DNA of 64,000 bases from Salticus scenicus (Eukaryota; Arthropoda; Arachnida; Araneae; Salticidae), in assembly GCA_963930645.1 (NCBI GenBank), contig CAWVNO010001231.1, positions 1 through 64,000 of the forward strand, read 5' to 3'. A program made the position numbers and the translations under genes. This document shows, piece by piece, positions 1 through 12,129 of the stretch. Within the stretch, counting starts at the first letter, position 1; each line of letters begins with the position of its first letter. The notes beneath the pieces were generated by a model, which was not told the DNA's origin, searched no databases, and saw only the letters and a list, made by a program, of their open reading frames with translations.

Positions 1-20
1 CTCAAACAACATATATGAAA

Positions 21-227
21 TTAACTACTTTCCTTCTTTATATAATTGATTGTTAACATAGTAAATGTAACCATACACTTTCTGTCCAATTTATTAAGCT
101 TTGTATAAATACCTTCTGCACATTTTATTACTTCACTTTGTACGCTCTTGCGTTTCTTCCTTTTCGTATCTTTTTCTACTTCTTTCATCTCAGTTTCTGA
201 AACACAATCACCTTCTTCATCCATCAT
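21..227 (-). CDS. Possible first exon of an unknown protein
   Basis: Reading leftward from tandem ATGs at 227-222, an open frame of 69 codons runs to a stop at 21-23. The product begins MMDEEGDCVSETEMKEVEKD, is acidic at first, then has a basic KRKKRK stretch that could be a nuclear localisation signal, followed by a helix-like segment (SEVIKCAEGIYTKLNKL). An in-frame extension to 260 lacks an ATG. The mix of acidic and basic residues is unlike translated AT-rich noise, so I think it may be coding. No clean splice donor was found, and the protein is not recognised. It could be one exon of a gene continuing to the left, or chance. Confidence 0.3.
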   Translation of the reverse strand: MMDEEGDCVSETEMKEVEKDTKRKKRKSVQSEVIKCAEGIYTKLNKLDRKCMVTFTMLTINYIKKESS

Positions 228-2618
228 TTTTAAGCGGTTCACACAGATAATTTTAAACAACTGTCAGACAAAAAGAAAAGAATGGACAAACAAAGAAAAC
301 GTGAATACAGGTTTGCTTTTTGTTTTTGTAATCCGTTTCCGTGGTTTTTGTTTATAATGAACGTTGTTGCCACCATCATGTTATTCAACGAGTCTTCTAC
401 AATATAGGAAATGTTGACTAGTCTTATTCAGTACTTTTTGGCGATTTACCTGGCAACCATACGGAGGGTTGCTAGCTCTTGTTATACATCATTATATTGG
501 CGTTAAAATATTTTATGTTTATAATAAATAAATGTTTCGTTCGATGTTCGATTGCATGATGGGAATTTCTGTTTATTATTTACGAAACCCATTTAGGCAT
601 GGGAAGAGAAAAGTATTTTTTGTTCTTTTTTATTAGGTGACTTTCAAATCAATGAATAGTTTGTTGTCTTAATATTTTAATCTTAATTTAATAATGTTGA
701 TAAATTTATTGCATGAAGCGATTCACAATTTCACATTAAATTGAATCTATTCATTATATTTTTTTCAGAGTAGTAAAATAAGAGGGTTTTTCTCTTTCTT
801 TAATTAGCAAGTAATGGAAATTTACCAGCTGCTTATTTGAAAAAAAAAAAAAAAGAAAGAAATACGTTCCTGAATCTTTTTCATTACTGAAAAAAAACTT
901 TATATATTACTATATAGTTATGTTATAGAAAATAAAGCTGTTGTAAGTGTTAAATAAGAATGCAAGCAAGTTGAATAAAATACTAATATAATATTTTATA
1001 ACTTAAATGCAGTGTCTTAAACTATAATAAACTATGTATAAAAACTGTAATGTCTAATAACTTAAATGCTACATGTCTTCACATGTAGCTTATTAGTATT
1101 ACCTCAGAGAAATTATTTTTATTTACTTGGAAAATATTTGGATGCGTTAAGCAATAATACAAATCCATGTTTCCTATGTTATTAATAATAATTAAAAAAA
1201 AAAAAAAATCCATGTTTTTCCTTCTTTTAATGTTTTTGTTTAAAACTGGAATAATTTTATTCTTTCATTGTTGTATATTGGTATGTGCATTTCAATGGAA
1301 TGAACATTTTTATTATTTATATGAAATGTTATCCATTTATTTTATAATATCATTTATGTTATAAAAATAATGAAATTAGTTAATAGTAATAGTGGTATCT
1401 CTTGATCACTAAGTTAAAAAAAGTAAATAATAATATCTGAATTTTGAAGCTTACAGTTATCATCTTATAAAGACTGAGGAAAAAAAGTTTTGTTTCTAAT
1501 TATTTCAGAGGAAAGCACTTTTATTCAAATCGAATAAAATTATATTGCTTATGTAGACATTAAGCAAATTATTTTGATAATTTCATGTCTATACTAAAAA
1601 TGAAAGATCATATTTTCCATAATTTTCTAATGAATTAGATGTTTTTGAACAACTTTCTAAAAATGAATGAATGATTATGTCCTAATACTTTTTTTATTCA
1701 TTTATTTAACCGTAGCATATTAATGTAATAAATTTTGATTCCCCCCTCCCATTTTTATACAGAGTTTCTTTGCATTATTACAACAGGATTGTTAGTCTCA
1801 TGAGTGTTATTGTAGCTACAGTACGTACATTTGTTGTTTTGTATAAATAAATAGTTTTTCTAATTAACTTTTTCTAATTATCGATTGTAACTGCATGGAA
1901 AACCATTAATTTTTAATTAAAGCATTTTTATTTGAAATTAGGACCTTTATTTTAGAAGCCAAGTGACTCTCATGATTTAATAACTATTCCAATATTAAAA
2001 ATTTTTAAAGTAAATATTGATTTTATTTTGATTTAAAACCAAATATTTGAGATAATCTAAGCTGGGTTTATTAAGCTAGTTATTGATACAAAAGGATTTG
2101 TAGAATGTTTTTTAAAGATAATTCTCATGAGGAAAACAGGTATTTGCCAAGACACTTTTTGAAATTTAAATAAATAAACTCACTATTAATTACCAGATTA
2201 GAAAACTGTAAGGAATCCATATCTAGGTAAGTTTCTTTCTGTAAGAAATTTTTCAAATCATGTAAAACTGAAAAAGATAGTACATTTAAAAATTACCCTA
2301 TTACAACTAAGATGCTGCTGTTGTTTTTTTAATCCTAATAAACATATAAAAATATATTTTTAAATGACAAAAATTCAAAGAAAACTTATTTTTATCAATA
2401 TAGAGAATATAAAATATTACCAAAAAATATATATATATCTCACATAAACATTTTTTGCAATATATGGTGTTCTTACAAACTTATTTATTATTTTAGCAGT
2501 ATATCGATTGATAAGGAGAAGGGAGAGGTGATGTCCATCAACATTTTTTCATGATTTACTTAGTAGCTATATTGCAGTTTTATGGCATGGAATAACACCA
2601 AATTCAATATATAAGATA
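228..2618. other. AT-rich non-coding DNA
   Basis: No coding region or recognisable element was found. The stretch has many A and T runs (for example near 841 and 1195) and frequent stops in all frames. If the minus-strand exon at 21-227 is real, its promoter would lie in about 230-500. Confidence 0.5.
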
Positions 2619-3280
2619 CTAGCAGGCTACGCCCGCTTTGCTGGTCACTATTTTTAAATGAATCATTATGATTAATGAATTCTCAAAATTGCATAAATTT
2701 TTATCATGTGAAAAAAAAAAACTGTGATCGGGAAAAATGTTGCACCGGGTCCCCACTGCCTTCGGCAGCGTAGACCCGTGCGCAATGCGCATGCGCGAAT
2801 GCATATATATGAGCGCCCTAATAATTTTACAAATTCGAAAATATCCGCAATCGATTTGTAAGTATCAAAAACCTCTATGCACCAGTTTTGAACGATCTAT
2901 CTCTATTTTTATTTTTTTTTGCCCCTCCTAATAATTTTACAAATTCAAAAATATCCGCAATCGATTTGTAAGTATCGAAAACCTCAATATACCAATTTTG
3001 AACGATCTAACTGTATTTTTATTTTTTTGCCCCCCATCCCTCCTTCTTGCCCCTCCTAATAACTTTACACTTTTGAAAATATCCCCATTCGACTTGCAGC
3101 CCTTCAAAAACCTATCTGTACCAATTTTCAATGGACTAACTGTATTTCTATTTGTTTTTGCCCATACCCCCCCCCCCCCCCCTGCTGCCCCACCTGAGGG
3201 CTGAATTTCTAAAATTCCAGAAATTAGTTTTTAGATATTTGCATTAGCTATATTTTAGAGCAAAAAATTTCACTTTTTTC

Positions 3281-3313
<33 letters not shown>

Positions 3314-3677
3314 AGATATATAGGATTATGTGAAATCACGTTTAACGTATGTGAAATCACGTTTTGCCCCCTCCCCCCCTTGGGGACCGAATTTCAAACA
3401 TTCCAGAAATCGATTTTTAGACATTTGTATTAGCTATATTTTAAAGAAAAAATTTTACGGATATATGTTTTTTGTTCGAGATATGAAGGATTTTGTGAAA
3501 TCTCGTTTTGCCCCCCCCTCCCCCCCTTGGGGGCGAAATTTGTAATATTGCTTGCAGCGTTGCGTTTCTCAAGTCGTAAACATTAACCGTGCCGAATTTG
3601 GTCCCGCTCGGTGAAACGGCCTAGGATTCTATAGCGGACAGACAGGCACACAGACTCTGCTCTTTTATATATATAGA
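2619..3677 (-). mobile_element. Non-autonomous Helitron (1059 bp)
   Basis: On the minus strand the element starts with TC at 3677-3676 (TCTATATATATAAAAG) and ends with CTAG at 2622-2619. Just before CTAG is a short hairpin, GCGGGC/GCCTGC with a 3-base loop. The flanks are A on the left and T on the right, as expected for Helitron insertion between A and T. Near the 5' end it carries CTGTCTGTCC, shared with other Helitrons in the window. The interior has three copies of a roughly 110-bp unit (about 2820-3150) and two copies containing GTGAAATCACGTTTTGCCCC (3331, 3352, 3497). It has no Rep or helicase frame, so it depends on an autonomous copy elsewhere. Confidence 0.75.
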
Positions 3678-4098
3678 TTTAATCAGACTAAATTTTGGTA
3701 TATTTTGCCTGAGACTATCTGCTAATGTTATGAACAATTATTCATGATTTGTCAACTACTGTTTTTTGTAAACATCATCTGGTGGATTTAATTTTAAGAA
3801 ATTAAGCATATACTAGCAGGCTTTGCCCGCTTCGCTGGCCACTAAATTTAAAGGAAACTCGTTTCTATATAGCTTTATAAAAATAAAATAAAATAAATTA
3901 CTGAAATTGTTCAAAAGCTCGCTCCAGGTCACTGCTGCATTCAGCAGCGATTTGGTCATCAACTGCAACTCGGGCGCTTGTCCCTATTACCTGTGACAAT
4001 AGTTTACCAATGAGCTTCCATTTAGGTGCTTATTATATAACAGTTTCGAAATAGATAGTATCGAAAAAATTGGAGTTTCCCTTTTATATTTGAATCCC

Positions 4099-4141
4099 AG
4101 TTACATGTGATCAACACTATACGTGTTGTTCACATGTAACT
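4099..4141. repeat. Short near-perfect hairpin
   Basis: The arms AGTTACATGTGATCAACAC (4099-4117) and its near complement (4123-4141) flank a 5-base loop, with one mismatch. It lies inside the Helitron at 3813-6522. A second hairpin, built around TTCACTCGGGAAAAGAC and its complement, lies at about 5209-5268. Confidence 0.6.
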
Positions 4142-5794
4142 CGGTCTGGACTCAAACGTAACTGGGTTTAGACAACATAATATTTGCTTTTACGTTATTT
4201 CATATGTTTTTTTTGTTTATCCAATCAACCATTAAATGACAGCAATTTCACGCCAAATATTACAATATGCTGTGACCGGCTACATCTGTCGCATGAGACA
4301 ATTAATTTTTTGTGTTTATATATAATTCATGGGTTGTAAACCTGATAGTACAGCCTTAATATCGTTCTCTTTGGCGGCTTTTGAATTTTTGTCACCATTT
4401 TAGACTTAATCCCTTGTAACAATATGCTATGAGCGCTATTTCTGCCGTATTTTAGACAACTAATCTTTTTATGGTTATATATATTTCCCATTAAACATAT
4501 TTTTATTTATTTATTTAAATATTAATTTGAATTTTTCAAATATTTCTGTTCGACAGCGTGAGAGTGCAGTAACACACAGAGGTTCATTTGTTTGTATGAT
4601 AAAATTAGCATAGTGATTATTGTATAAAAAAATAAATAAATAGGTAAACATTATCGTGTTACACAACTTTATTATGTCGCTCCATTGGCAGCTTTTGAAT
4701 TTTTGTCGCCATATTAGCGATGTTTTTTTTTTTTTTTTTTTTTTTTTGTATGAAAAGGGGAAGACTATTTTGCTAATAATTTTATCAGACTCTTTTTTGT
4801 TTATACATAAGAATCCTTTATATTCTGCTTATATTTTTAATGCTTTTTAGGTTTAAAATAGTGCTTGTTGAAATAAATTTCCTATCTTTAAAACTGCATT
4901 TGTTCTGTAAATTTTGTGTAAAAATAAATCATTTATGTTTTTATATATTTGATGCGCTACTTAGATTAAAATGGCTATTGCTATATTAAACTTCTTGTCG
5001 AAAAACATTCGGTGTACTTCAACACCAAAATTTAAAAAATCGCCCAGCAGGATCTGTTAATAAAGCTGATAAAATAAAAATATGGTTCATAGAGTTTAAA
5101 TATTCTATTTAAAAAAATTTTTAAAACCCAATTTATTAATCTATCGTATCACATATATAGATATAGTAATAATATATAGATTGATCATTGGGGACAAAAA
5201 AGTGATTCCTTTTCACTCGGGAAAAGACGGCGATTTTACCAAAATATGGCAGTCTTTCCCCGAGTGAATACACATGGGAATATGCACGAATGTTTTAGCA
5301 AATAAAATTCATAAATAATTTATTTACTAAAGGTGAATGAAAAACCCCAGATATAGTTTCAAATTCATTCTTCTTTTTTTTTTTCCCCTTCAATACCACT
5401 TAATGGCTGATTCCAAAGCTTTTTTTTCGGCATCAACAATCTTTGCACGATAATATGGGGATGATAGATCTATATAGTATAATATCTATGATCACATAAA
5501 TCTTTTCGAAAATAGAATAAAACTTAATTTGAAAAAAAAATAATAATAAGTTTTGTTTATTAACCAAAATAATTGATGAAATTTGAAATGCAAGTTGGTC
5601 TTGTGGGGTACTGGCTGTATATTATATTTTTGTGTTCGTGAGAGAAAATTTAAAAGAATTTGAAAACTGCAATTTTTAATCCCTTTTAAAAATCATGTGA
5701 CTTAATGTGAAGCAGATTTTTCATTTTTTTTCTCCTAACGGTTTCCATACAATCTTCTGCTGTTGCCACCTAAAATTCATACTTTAGTTAATTT

Positions 5795-6270
5795 TAAAAA
5801 ATCTAATTGTCCGATTGATAAGCTGTTTAATGCATCGGATTTAAAAAAATTTTCCCTTTCATTTGCTATCTTATTTGTAACTATGCGACTGATATTTCTA
5901 ATTTATTTTCTAATCTTTCTGATTTATTTTCCTCATTTTAAATAAGTGTACGTTTTTTTTTAATTATTATTATTTTATCGAAAAAAAATGGCAACAATTA
6001 AATTATGGATAAAATTTTAAAATTTAAATGTCTTATTTATCAAAAATTAGAAGGTTTTTATTTTCACATTTTAATTAATTAAGAAAAAACTAATCATCCG
6101 ATTGATAAGCTGTTTAATGCATCGGATTTACAAAAATTTTCCCTTTCATTTGGTGTCTTATTTGTGATATTTCTAATTTATTTTCTAATCTTTCTGATTT
6201 ATTTTCCTCATTTTAAATAAATGTACGTTTTTTTTTTTTTTAATTATTATTATTATTTTGTCGAAAAAAA
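5795..6270. repeat. Direct duplication inside Helitron, about 290-bp period
   Basis: The segment starting near 5805 (CCGATTGATAAGCTGTTTAA) recurs near 6095 with small changes and is followed each time by TTTCCCTTTCATTTG and TTTCTAATTTATTTTCTAAT. A diverged third copy is in the Helitron at 10602-14336 (about 12885-13000), and a reverse-strand one in the Helitron at 46198 (about 46440-46560). This ties the three elements to one family. Short open frames over it share a protein-like string (KSNCPIDKLF), but DNA similarity explains that equally well. Confidence 0.6.
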
Positions 6271-6522
6271 AAATTGCCAACAATTAAATTATGGATAAAA
6301 TGTTAAAATTTAAATGGCTTTTTTTATCAGAAATTAGAAGGTTATGATTTTCACATTTTAATTAATTAAGAAAAAACTAATCAAAAATTCGAAAATCTGA
6401 CTTCGATGTGCACAATGACCCTTCGGGATGCACCTTTGTGTTAAATCTCGTGACTGTCCGAGCTACCGTTTTCGAGATCAGTGAAATATACATACAAATA
6501 TTGCTCACTTAATAGTATAAGA

Positions 6523-7090
6523 TATAAAAATGCTATAAAATATCTGCTTTTAACAGGAAACTTACTTATTTTTTTAACTATATCACCTGTTTTTATGTTT
6601 TAATGTATATTTCCCCTGTTTGTTTTATATATTCGAAAATCTTGCAAAATTTCAGTTAAAAATAAGTTTTTGCAAATTCTGAATAATTTAATTCGCAACA
6701 CATTTATTGTAGTGTTATGCTAGTATTTTGATTTAATTTCAAAACAAAAATTATAATCCTGTGTGCGTTATCTAGGACCGTATTCCAACTGCTACACTGT
6801 AAGTTTCTTAGTTTCCACCTCTCTGTAGAAATCATTTTCTTTAAAAGTCATCAGTTTTTGAAATAAATGTAAATCTAATGTGAAATTGTGACCATAAATT
6901 ATAGTGAAGGAGGAGTAGTGGATGGTTCTAAACTGTTCTTATATTATTTACTACCAGTAGTATACTGATATACAACAAACAATCCCCATGGCTTTGTTCT
7001 TTTGTCCAAGTTCGTTCCTGAGATATGTGACTATCTCATCTAAAATCAACAAAATTTTTATTCTTTGGGTTTGAATTACAGTATCATTTC

Positions 7091-7123
<33 letters not shown>

Positions 7124-8040
7124 AGTGTGTAATCAGGCAAACTGTTGAAGTACATAACTTTTTTCTTTCACAGCAGTTTCCCAAAATACTGTTTCGTGAT
7201 TGCTAAAATATAGTATAATTTAATTATTATTATTTTTTTGGGGGGGGTCACAGCAACAGCTATCTGATGAGATGATTTTTTTTTTTTTTCATCAATTTCA
7301 GACATATATGAATCTTTCAGCATTAATTTACTAATTTTTAGCACTTTTTTCAAAATTTATTCTCAAGAATATGATTGTTTTGCCAAAAATTGATAAAATT
7401 ACTTTCTGTGTGTGTGTGTGTGTGTGTGTTTCATTGTTGAAATATAAATTTTTGTTTTTGTCTATTATTGAAATTTATGCTTAAAATAGTTGGTTAAAAA
7501 TAATAAATGGTGAAAACAAAATGCTTTAAAATTTGGATTTAATGATTAAAAAAAGAAAAGGAAAAAAAAAAAAGTAACAGCTTTAAGATTATGCAGATTT
7601 TATTTTCTCATCTTTGTAATTTCATTTAAAAATGTTTCCTTCATATTTCAAAAATAAATAACAAGCATTGAATAAAATTGATATTTTTTCTTTACATAAA
7701 TAATGAATATCCCTTATCCTCTCTTAAAATTATGCAAAATCTCCTGATTTTTTCCCCACCATAGTTCGCAATTATGGTGTGTTATTTTTCTTTTGGTACA
7801 CGTCACCAGAAATGTGGTATACCTATTACTGCAAATTGAACCAAAAATTTTGTACCAATAACTTAAGCAAAAATATCCACATGTTAGTTAAATAAAAGTG
7901 GATTTTTATGAAAAATCTGTACATTTTTGTTGTTACGATCTTCCATTACAGCTTTATGTTCAATTGATGTATATTATAATAATACAGAAGGAAGTTCTGT
8001 AATGGCCACAGAGTACTAGTTTCTATTGTACTCCAAAACA
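6523..8040. other. AT-rich non-coding DNA with simple repeats
   Basis: No gene seen. There are T runs near 7098 and 7277, a G run at 7241-7247, and a (GT)n tract at 7409-7430. Confidence 0.5.
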
Positions 8041-8041
8041 G

Positions 8042-8290
8042 TTGGTTGGTTGGTTGTAGGATTTAAAGCCAATTGACTCCATAAGTGTTCTAGGCCTGTA
8101 GGGGGAATGCCCTCCGTGGGGGTCTTTCTAAGGGGTCCTAGCCCATATTTATGTGAGTTTCGGAGGAAACAATAAAAAACTCCCAACGGCTAGGTCGATG
8201 AGCACGACCTGGGATCGAAACCGGCACCTCGCATCTACCAACTTTGAGTTCAAAACTGCTCGGCCACAGGTGGTCTCTCTTAAAAACAAT
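8042..8290 (-). repeat. SINE, family 2 (minus orientation)
   Basis: Shares most of its length with the copy at 21474-21715: TCTAGGCCTGTAGGGGGAAT versus TCTAGGCCTGAGTAGGAGAG, then CCTCCGTGGGG(G)TCTTTCTAAG and CTAGCCCATATTT. On the minus strand the right-hand end would be the head. It has an A-box-like and a B-box-like stretch (GGTTTCGATCCC at 8225-8214), suggesting a tRNA-derived polymerase III promoter. (GGTT)n at the left end fits a SINE tail. Confidence 0.6.
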
Positions 8291-9166
8291 TGTGTTGGTA
8301 GGTAAGTATATAGGATCACTATCTTGGTCATGTACTAAAAATATCTGGAGTGACTCTAATTGACTATTAATATTTACTTATCTATTTGAACATTAAGTAA
8401 CTAACAGTTGTATAAATAAAGTAAGGCAAGTCATTAAATAAACAAAAGTGAAAATTTAAGGTCTTTGAATATTTTTCTTGAATATTTGTTGAATACATTT
8501 ATTCAACAAAATAGTTAACTTATAACATTATAAAAATAAGGAGCCTTACTTAAGCTTCTGTTGTTTTCCCAAAGTCCTTTCAAGGGAGCTCCCCTTCATC
8601 CTCAGTGGGTGGCTTGCTTCATCTTCGAACTGTTTCCCTTTGGTCTGGCGATTTATCATGTGATGTTAATAACTGCAAACTGCTGTTTTCTGCCACAAAA
8701 AAGTTAATCAAAAATGAATTATTTTGTTTTTAATTTTCAAATTCATTGCATAATTGTTTTAAGTTGTACCTAGACCCACATGCACTTTTCATAGATTGAA
8801 TAAGTTTTAATTTTGCTTCCTTAAAGAGGTAAAATAATGAATTTTGATTAATTAAAGTAAAATATTGAGTCATTATTAATATTTCTATACAAGCGAAACA
8901 TTTATTTATTGTTGTAACATATTCTTTCCATTTTGTTATTTATTTTTGGTTAACTTTGTAATGAGGTACGATAGCTATGTTTACACTGGGAGAAATATGT
9001 AAACAAACGCTACCACTCTGGGATGTAATTTTTTTTATATTATTATTGGTTATACTTTAATGTATAATGCTGTTTTACCTAGAATATATTCTGAACATTA
9101 CTTAAAAAAAAAAAAAAAAAAAAAACTATAAATTAATAAACTAATTTTTGTAATAATCCTTTTCAG

Positions 9167-9305
9167 CTGAAAAATGTCAGAGACCTAGTTTGAAATCCTC
9201 TGCATCGCCAACCCTTTGCCTTACAAAAACATTAATAACCAAAGGAAAAGATGAGTTGGAAAGAAGTGGAATCATTTTAAAAGCTCATTGTGAAGAAATT
9301 AAGAG
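9167..9305 (+). CDS. Probable internal coding exon
   Basis: A good splice acceptor (TAATCCTTTTCAG ending at 9166) and a donor (AAGAG|GTATTT after 9305) bracket 139 nt with a single open frame. Read from 9169, the 45 codons give EKCQRPSLKSSASPTLCLTK, then TLITKGKDELERSGIILKAH and CEEIK, leaving two bases (AG) for the next exon. Codon content is balanced and there is no stop, unlike the surrounding DNA. The end of the piece (DELERSGIILKAHCEEIK) looks like an amphipathic helix. The protein is not recognised. The exon is too short for ordinary ORF searches and belongs to a gene with long introns, probably continuing at 15035 or elsewhere. Confidence 0.6.
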
Positions 9306-9638
9306 GTATTTTTTAATTTTAGATAAAAATCCATTTTTGCATGTTTACTAAATACAATTGTGTGGGTTAGACATCCACTTACATTTTTGCATCCTGTGTA
9401 ATAAAATCAGGAAATGAACGATGGAGCTAATTGCAGAAAGTGTGAAGTACAATTTTCAATCAACAAATGTTATAGTCCATATTTTTCTTTCAGTTTACAA
9501 AAACAGAAGAATGTAATGTTTTAAGTAGAGGTCAAGACTTAAAATTTTTAGAAGTGGCCAGTGGCCACTGGACATGATGAACTCAGTGGACACTCATGAG
9601 TTGTCGTCGTTATACATCGGATTCATACACTATGATAT

Positions 9639-9678
<40 letters not shown>

Positions 9679-10601
9679 CATAAAAGCATAAAAACACAAA
9701 TGATATGGTCGGGAAATTAAACTAAGGAATAGTGCTCTTTATTGTATTAATTCAATAAATAAAAAATTATATATGTGTGTATTTCTAACAATAAAATAAA
9801 TAAATAAATAAATAGGTATTATTTGAAAAAAAAAAATTTTTTTTTTAAACTTACGTACTTCTCTAGTTTAAAATTTTCAATATCTGAAATGAAAGGAGGT
9901 AGGAGGAAGACAAAATAGATTGAGAAATCGAATCATTGAAAAGTGATTCGTTTTTTTTGAGGGAAGATATGACCTCGTTTGAACTTCCATTGAATACTTA
10001 TGATTTTATTCTTGTTAGTGTTTTAAGAGTGAGTTATTTATGAAAATTATTAAAAAATTCAGAATTATGACAGACCTACATTAATTTTTGCACAAATAGA
10101 ATCAGCATCATCAAAAATATGGGTTTCTAAATTTACAGTTCATTCTTATCATTTTTCGATTTACAGTGATATTTCAATTTTTATTGCTCTTAGGTGGCTG
10201 TCACTTGTTATCATTTGTGTCATATATTGCTTTGCATGCGTATGATTTAAAATAGTTATTCAAGTAAGTTTCCATGTATACATCATTTCTTAATTAGCAT
10301 TACTTTACTTTATTTTATACTTAAAATTGTTATACTTCTTTTCCGATTATTATCTGAATTGGTATAATACTTTTCTGTGTGCTATCTTATTTTATTTATT
10401 TATTTTTTTTTTTTTAAGTATAGATATTTACTTCCGACCAATTTTTGCTTGTAACTCTATGAAGACATGATATAAAGAATATAAACTATACCTTTTTCTG
10501 AACTGCCTTGACCTCAGAAATTCGAATATGTAGTCAAAAATGGGTGTTACTATTCCGAAAAAAAAAAAAAAAAAGAAAAAAAGCAAGTTTTAATATGTAG
10601 A
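9306..10601. other. Intron-like DNA with dinucleotide repeats
   Basis: AT-rich with no coding signal. A (TA)n(TG)n tract lies at about 9638-9678 and a TAAA/AAAT tract near 9792-9815. If the exon at 9167 joins the one at 15035, this and the following Helitron are intronic. Confidence 0.45.
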
Positions 10602-10953
10602 CTAGCGAGCTTCGCCCGCTAGCGGGTCAGTATTTTCAAATGAATCACTAAAATTAATGAATCACTAACAGTAACTTTTAGTGTCAAGAAAAGAAATTTA
10701 AAAAAAAAAATCATTTCTGATTGGGTAAAAAAGTCAGCCCGGGTCCCCACTGCCTTCAGCAGCGCTGCGCGCGCGTATTCCTTCCCTGACCCTTCGTGCG
10801 CCCCCCCCCCTCAAAAAAAATTCTGATCGGGTACAAACTCACACCGGGTCCCCACTGCCTTCGGCAGCGCAGACCCATGCACGCTGCGCGCACATATTCC
10901 TTCTCGCATAAAATTTTTTTTCTTAAGAAAAGAAAACTTAAAAAATCATTTCT

Positions 10954-11673
10954 CTTTAATAAACTTTAAATACCTTTAACAATCCTTCAACTTTAGCAGC
11001 TTTGATTATTATATATTTCGACTTGCACTCGCAGTCATCCTCAGATGTTGTCTTTGCTGCACTACTGAAACATGTCTTCATCCTCCTCCACCTTACTCTC
11101 CTTCTTGCTTACGTCATTTTTCCGTCGGTACGTCTTTATCACCTGTTGCCAGTCTTTAGTTATGATGTTATGCTCTCTCTCATTTACTGCCGTGTTAGAG
11201 GTTAATATCTCTAAAGCTTCGCGTTTCATGGCGTAGTTGTGTGAGTTGTAAGGTGCTATTTTAACGGTTTTTAGGGTATTAGTTATTATAGGGTTAGTTT
11301 TATGTGTGCGTGATAAGGCGGTGGAGCTTCTATTGTATTTTAGATCGTTAATATGTTCTATTTCTCTGTCCTTAATTTTTCTCTTCGTCATTCCGATGTA
11401 GGTTGCAGGTTTATTGTTATTTTCTAGATCGAATGTAATTTTGTATATTCCCGATGTTTGTTTAGGGTCAATAAGGTCTTTTTCGTTTCGGATTCTTTGA
11501 ATGATGTTCCTATTGGGTTTAATGGGTATGTGTATATTATGTTTGGAACCTTCGTTTTCAATTTTGTTTGCTATGCCAACATCTGAGGATGACTGCGAGT
11601 GCAAGTCGAAATATATAATAATTAAAGCTGCTAAAGTTGAAGGATTGTTAAAGGTATTTAAAGTTTATTAAAG
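10954..11673 (-). mobile_element. Penelope-like retroelement fragment between 97-bp inverted repeats
   Basis: Inverted repeats at 10954-11050 and 11577-11673 match over 97 bp with about one mismatch and enclose a GIY-YIG endonuclease frame. Penelope-like elements end in this endonuclease and often carry inverted or partial terminal repeats (pLTRs). Within each repeat is CTGAGGATGACT...AGTCGAAAT, which resembles the hammerhead ribozyme core (CUGANGA, stem, GAAA) reported from Penelope-like pLTRs. The reverse transcriptase is missing, so the copy is 5'-truncated. It lies inside the Helitron. Confidence 0.75.
11062..11604 (-). pseudogene. GIY-YIG endonuclease domain of a Penelope-like element (truncated)
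   Basis: An open frame of 180 codons on the minus strand starts without an ATG inside the right inverted repeat and stops at 11062. Its middle has the GIY-YIG signature: SGIYKITFD for the first part, then KPATYIGMTKRKIKDREIEH with the YIG-like triplet, the conserved arginine and a downstream histidine. Asparagine-rich and lysine-rich flanks follow (KTNPIITNTL, NEREHNIITKDWQQVIKTYR). The domain nicks DNA for target-primed reverse transcription. No reverse transcriptase precedes it, so it is not an autonomous gene. The open frame is longer than expected by chance in this AT-rich DNA, suggesting a fairly recent insertion. Confidence 0.75.
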
Positions 11674-12129
11674 TTAATTCGTCCTTCTAAAGCTTTTCAA
11701 ATATTTAAAATCATTTCTCATCGGGAACAAAGTCGGACCGGGTCCTCACTGCCTACGGCAGCGCAGTCCCGTATGCGCTGCGCACGCTCAAGTTAAGGAA
11801 TACACGCGCTGCGCGCGTATTCCTTCCCTGATCCTTCGTGCCTCCTAAAAAAAATCATTTCTGATCAGGTAAAAACTCACACCGTGTCCCCACTGCGTTC
11901 GGCAGTGCAGACCCATGCGCGCTGCCCGCGCACGTGTGAAGGTATACGCGCGCTACGCGCACATATTCCTTCTCAAATCAAATTTTTATTCTTAAGAATA
12001 AGAAAATGAAAAAAAAATCATTTCTCATCGGTTAAAAAGTCGGACCGGGTCCCCACTGCCTTCGGCAGCGCTGTCCCGTGCACGCCTATATCTTCCCCAC
12101 CCTTTCAGCCCTTCCTAATTAACCTACAT

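Larger units (their letters stand above)
3813..6522 (-). mobile_element. Non-autonomous Helitron (2.7 kb)
   Basis: The minus-strand 3' end at 3816-3813 is CTAG, preceded by the hairpin GCGGGC-AAA-GCCTGC. The likely 5' end is at 6522-6521, reading TCTTATACTATTAAGTGAGC, a start different from the TCTATAATAATA type seen elsewhere. The adjoining segment (about 6390-6500), CGAAAACGGTAGCTCGGACA on the minus strand, has no counterpart in the other copies. The interior holds a duplicated segment and hairpins listed separately, and no replicase. The two ends could belong to two adjacent elements, since only the 3' end is diagnostic. Confidence 0.6.

Noticed and set aside
5763..5945. Frame with KSNCPIDKLF, resembling one at 12838-13044
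   Set aside because: Both are in related Helitron copies on the strand opposite to the element. DNA similarity explains the match, and stops and indels limit it to about 50 residues.
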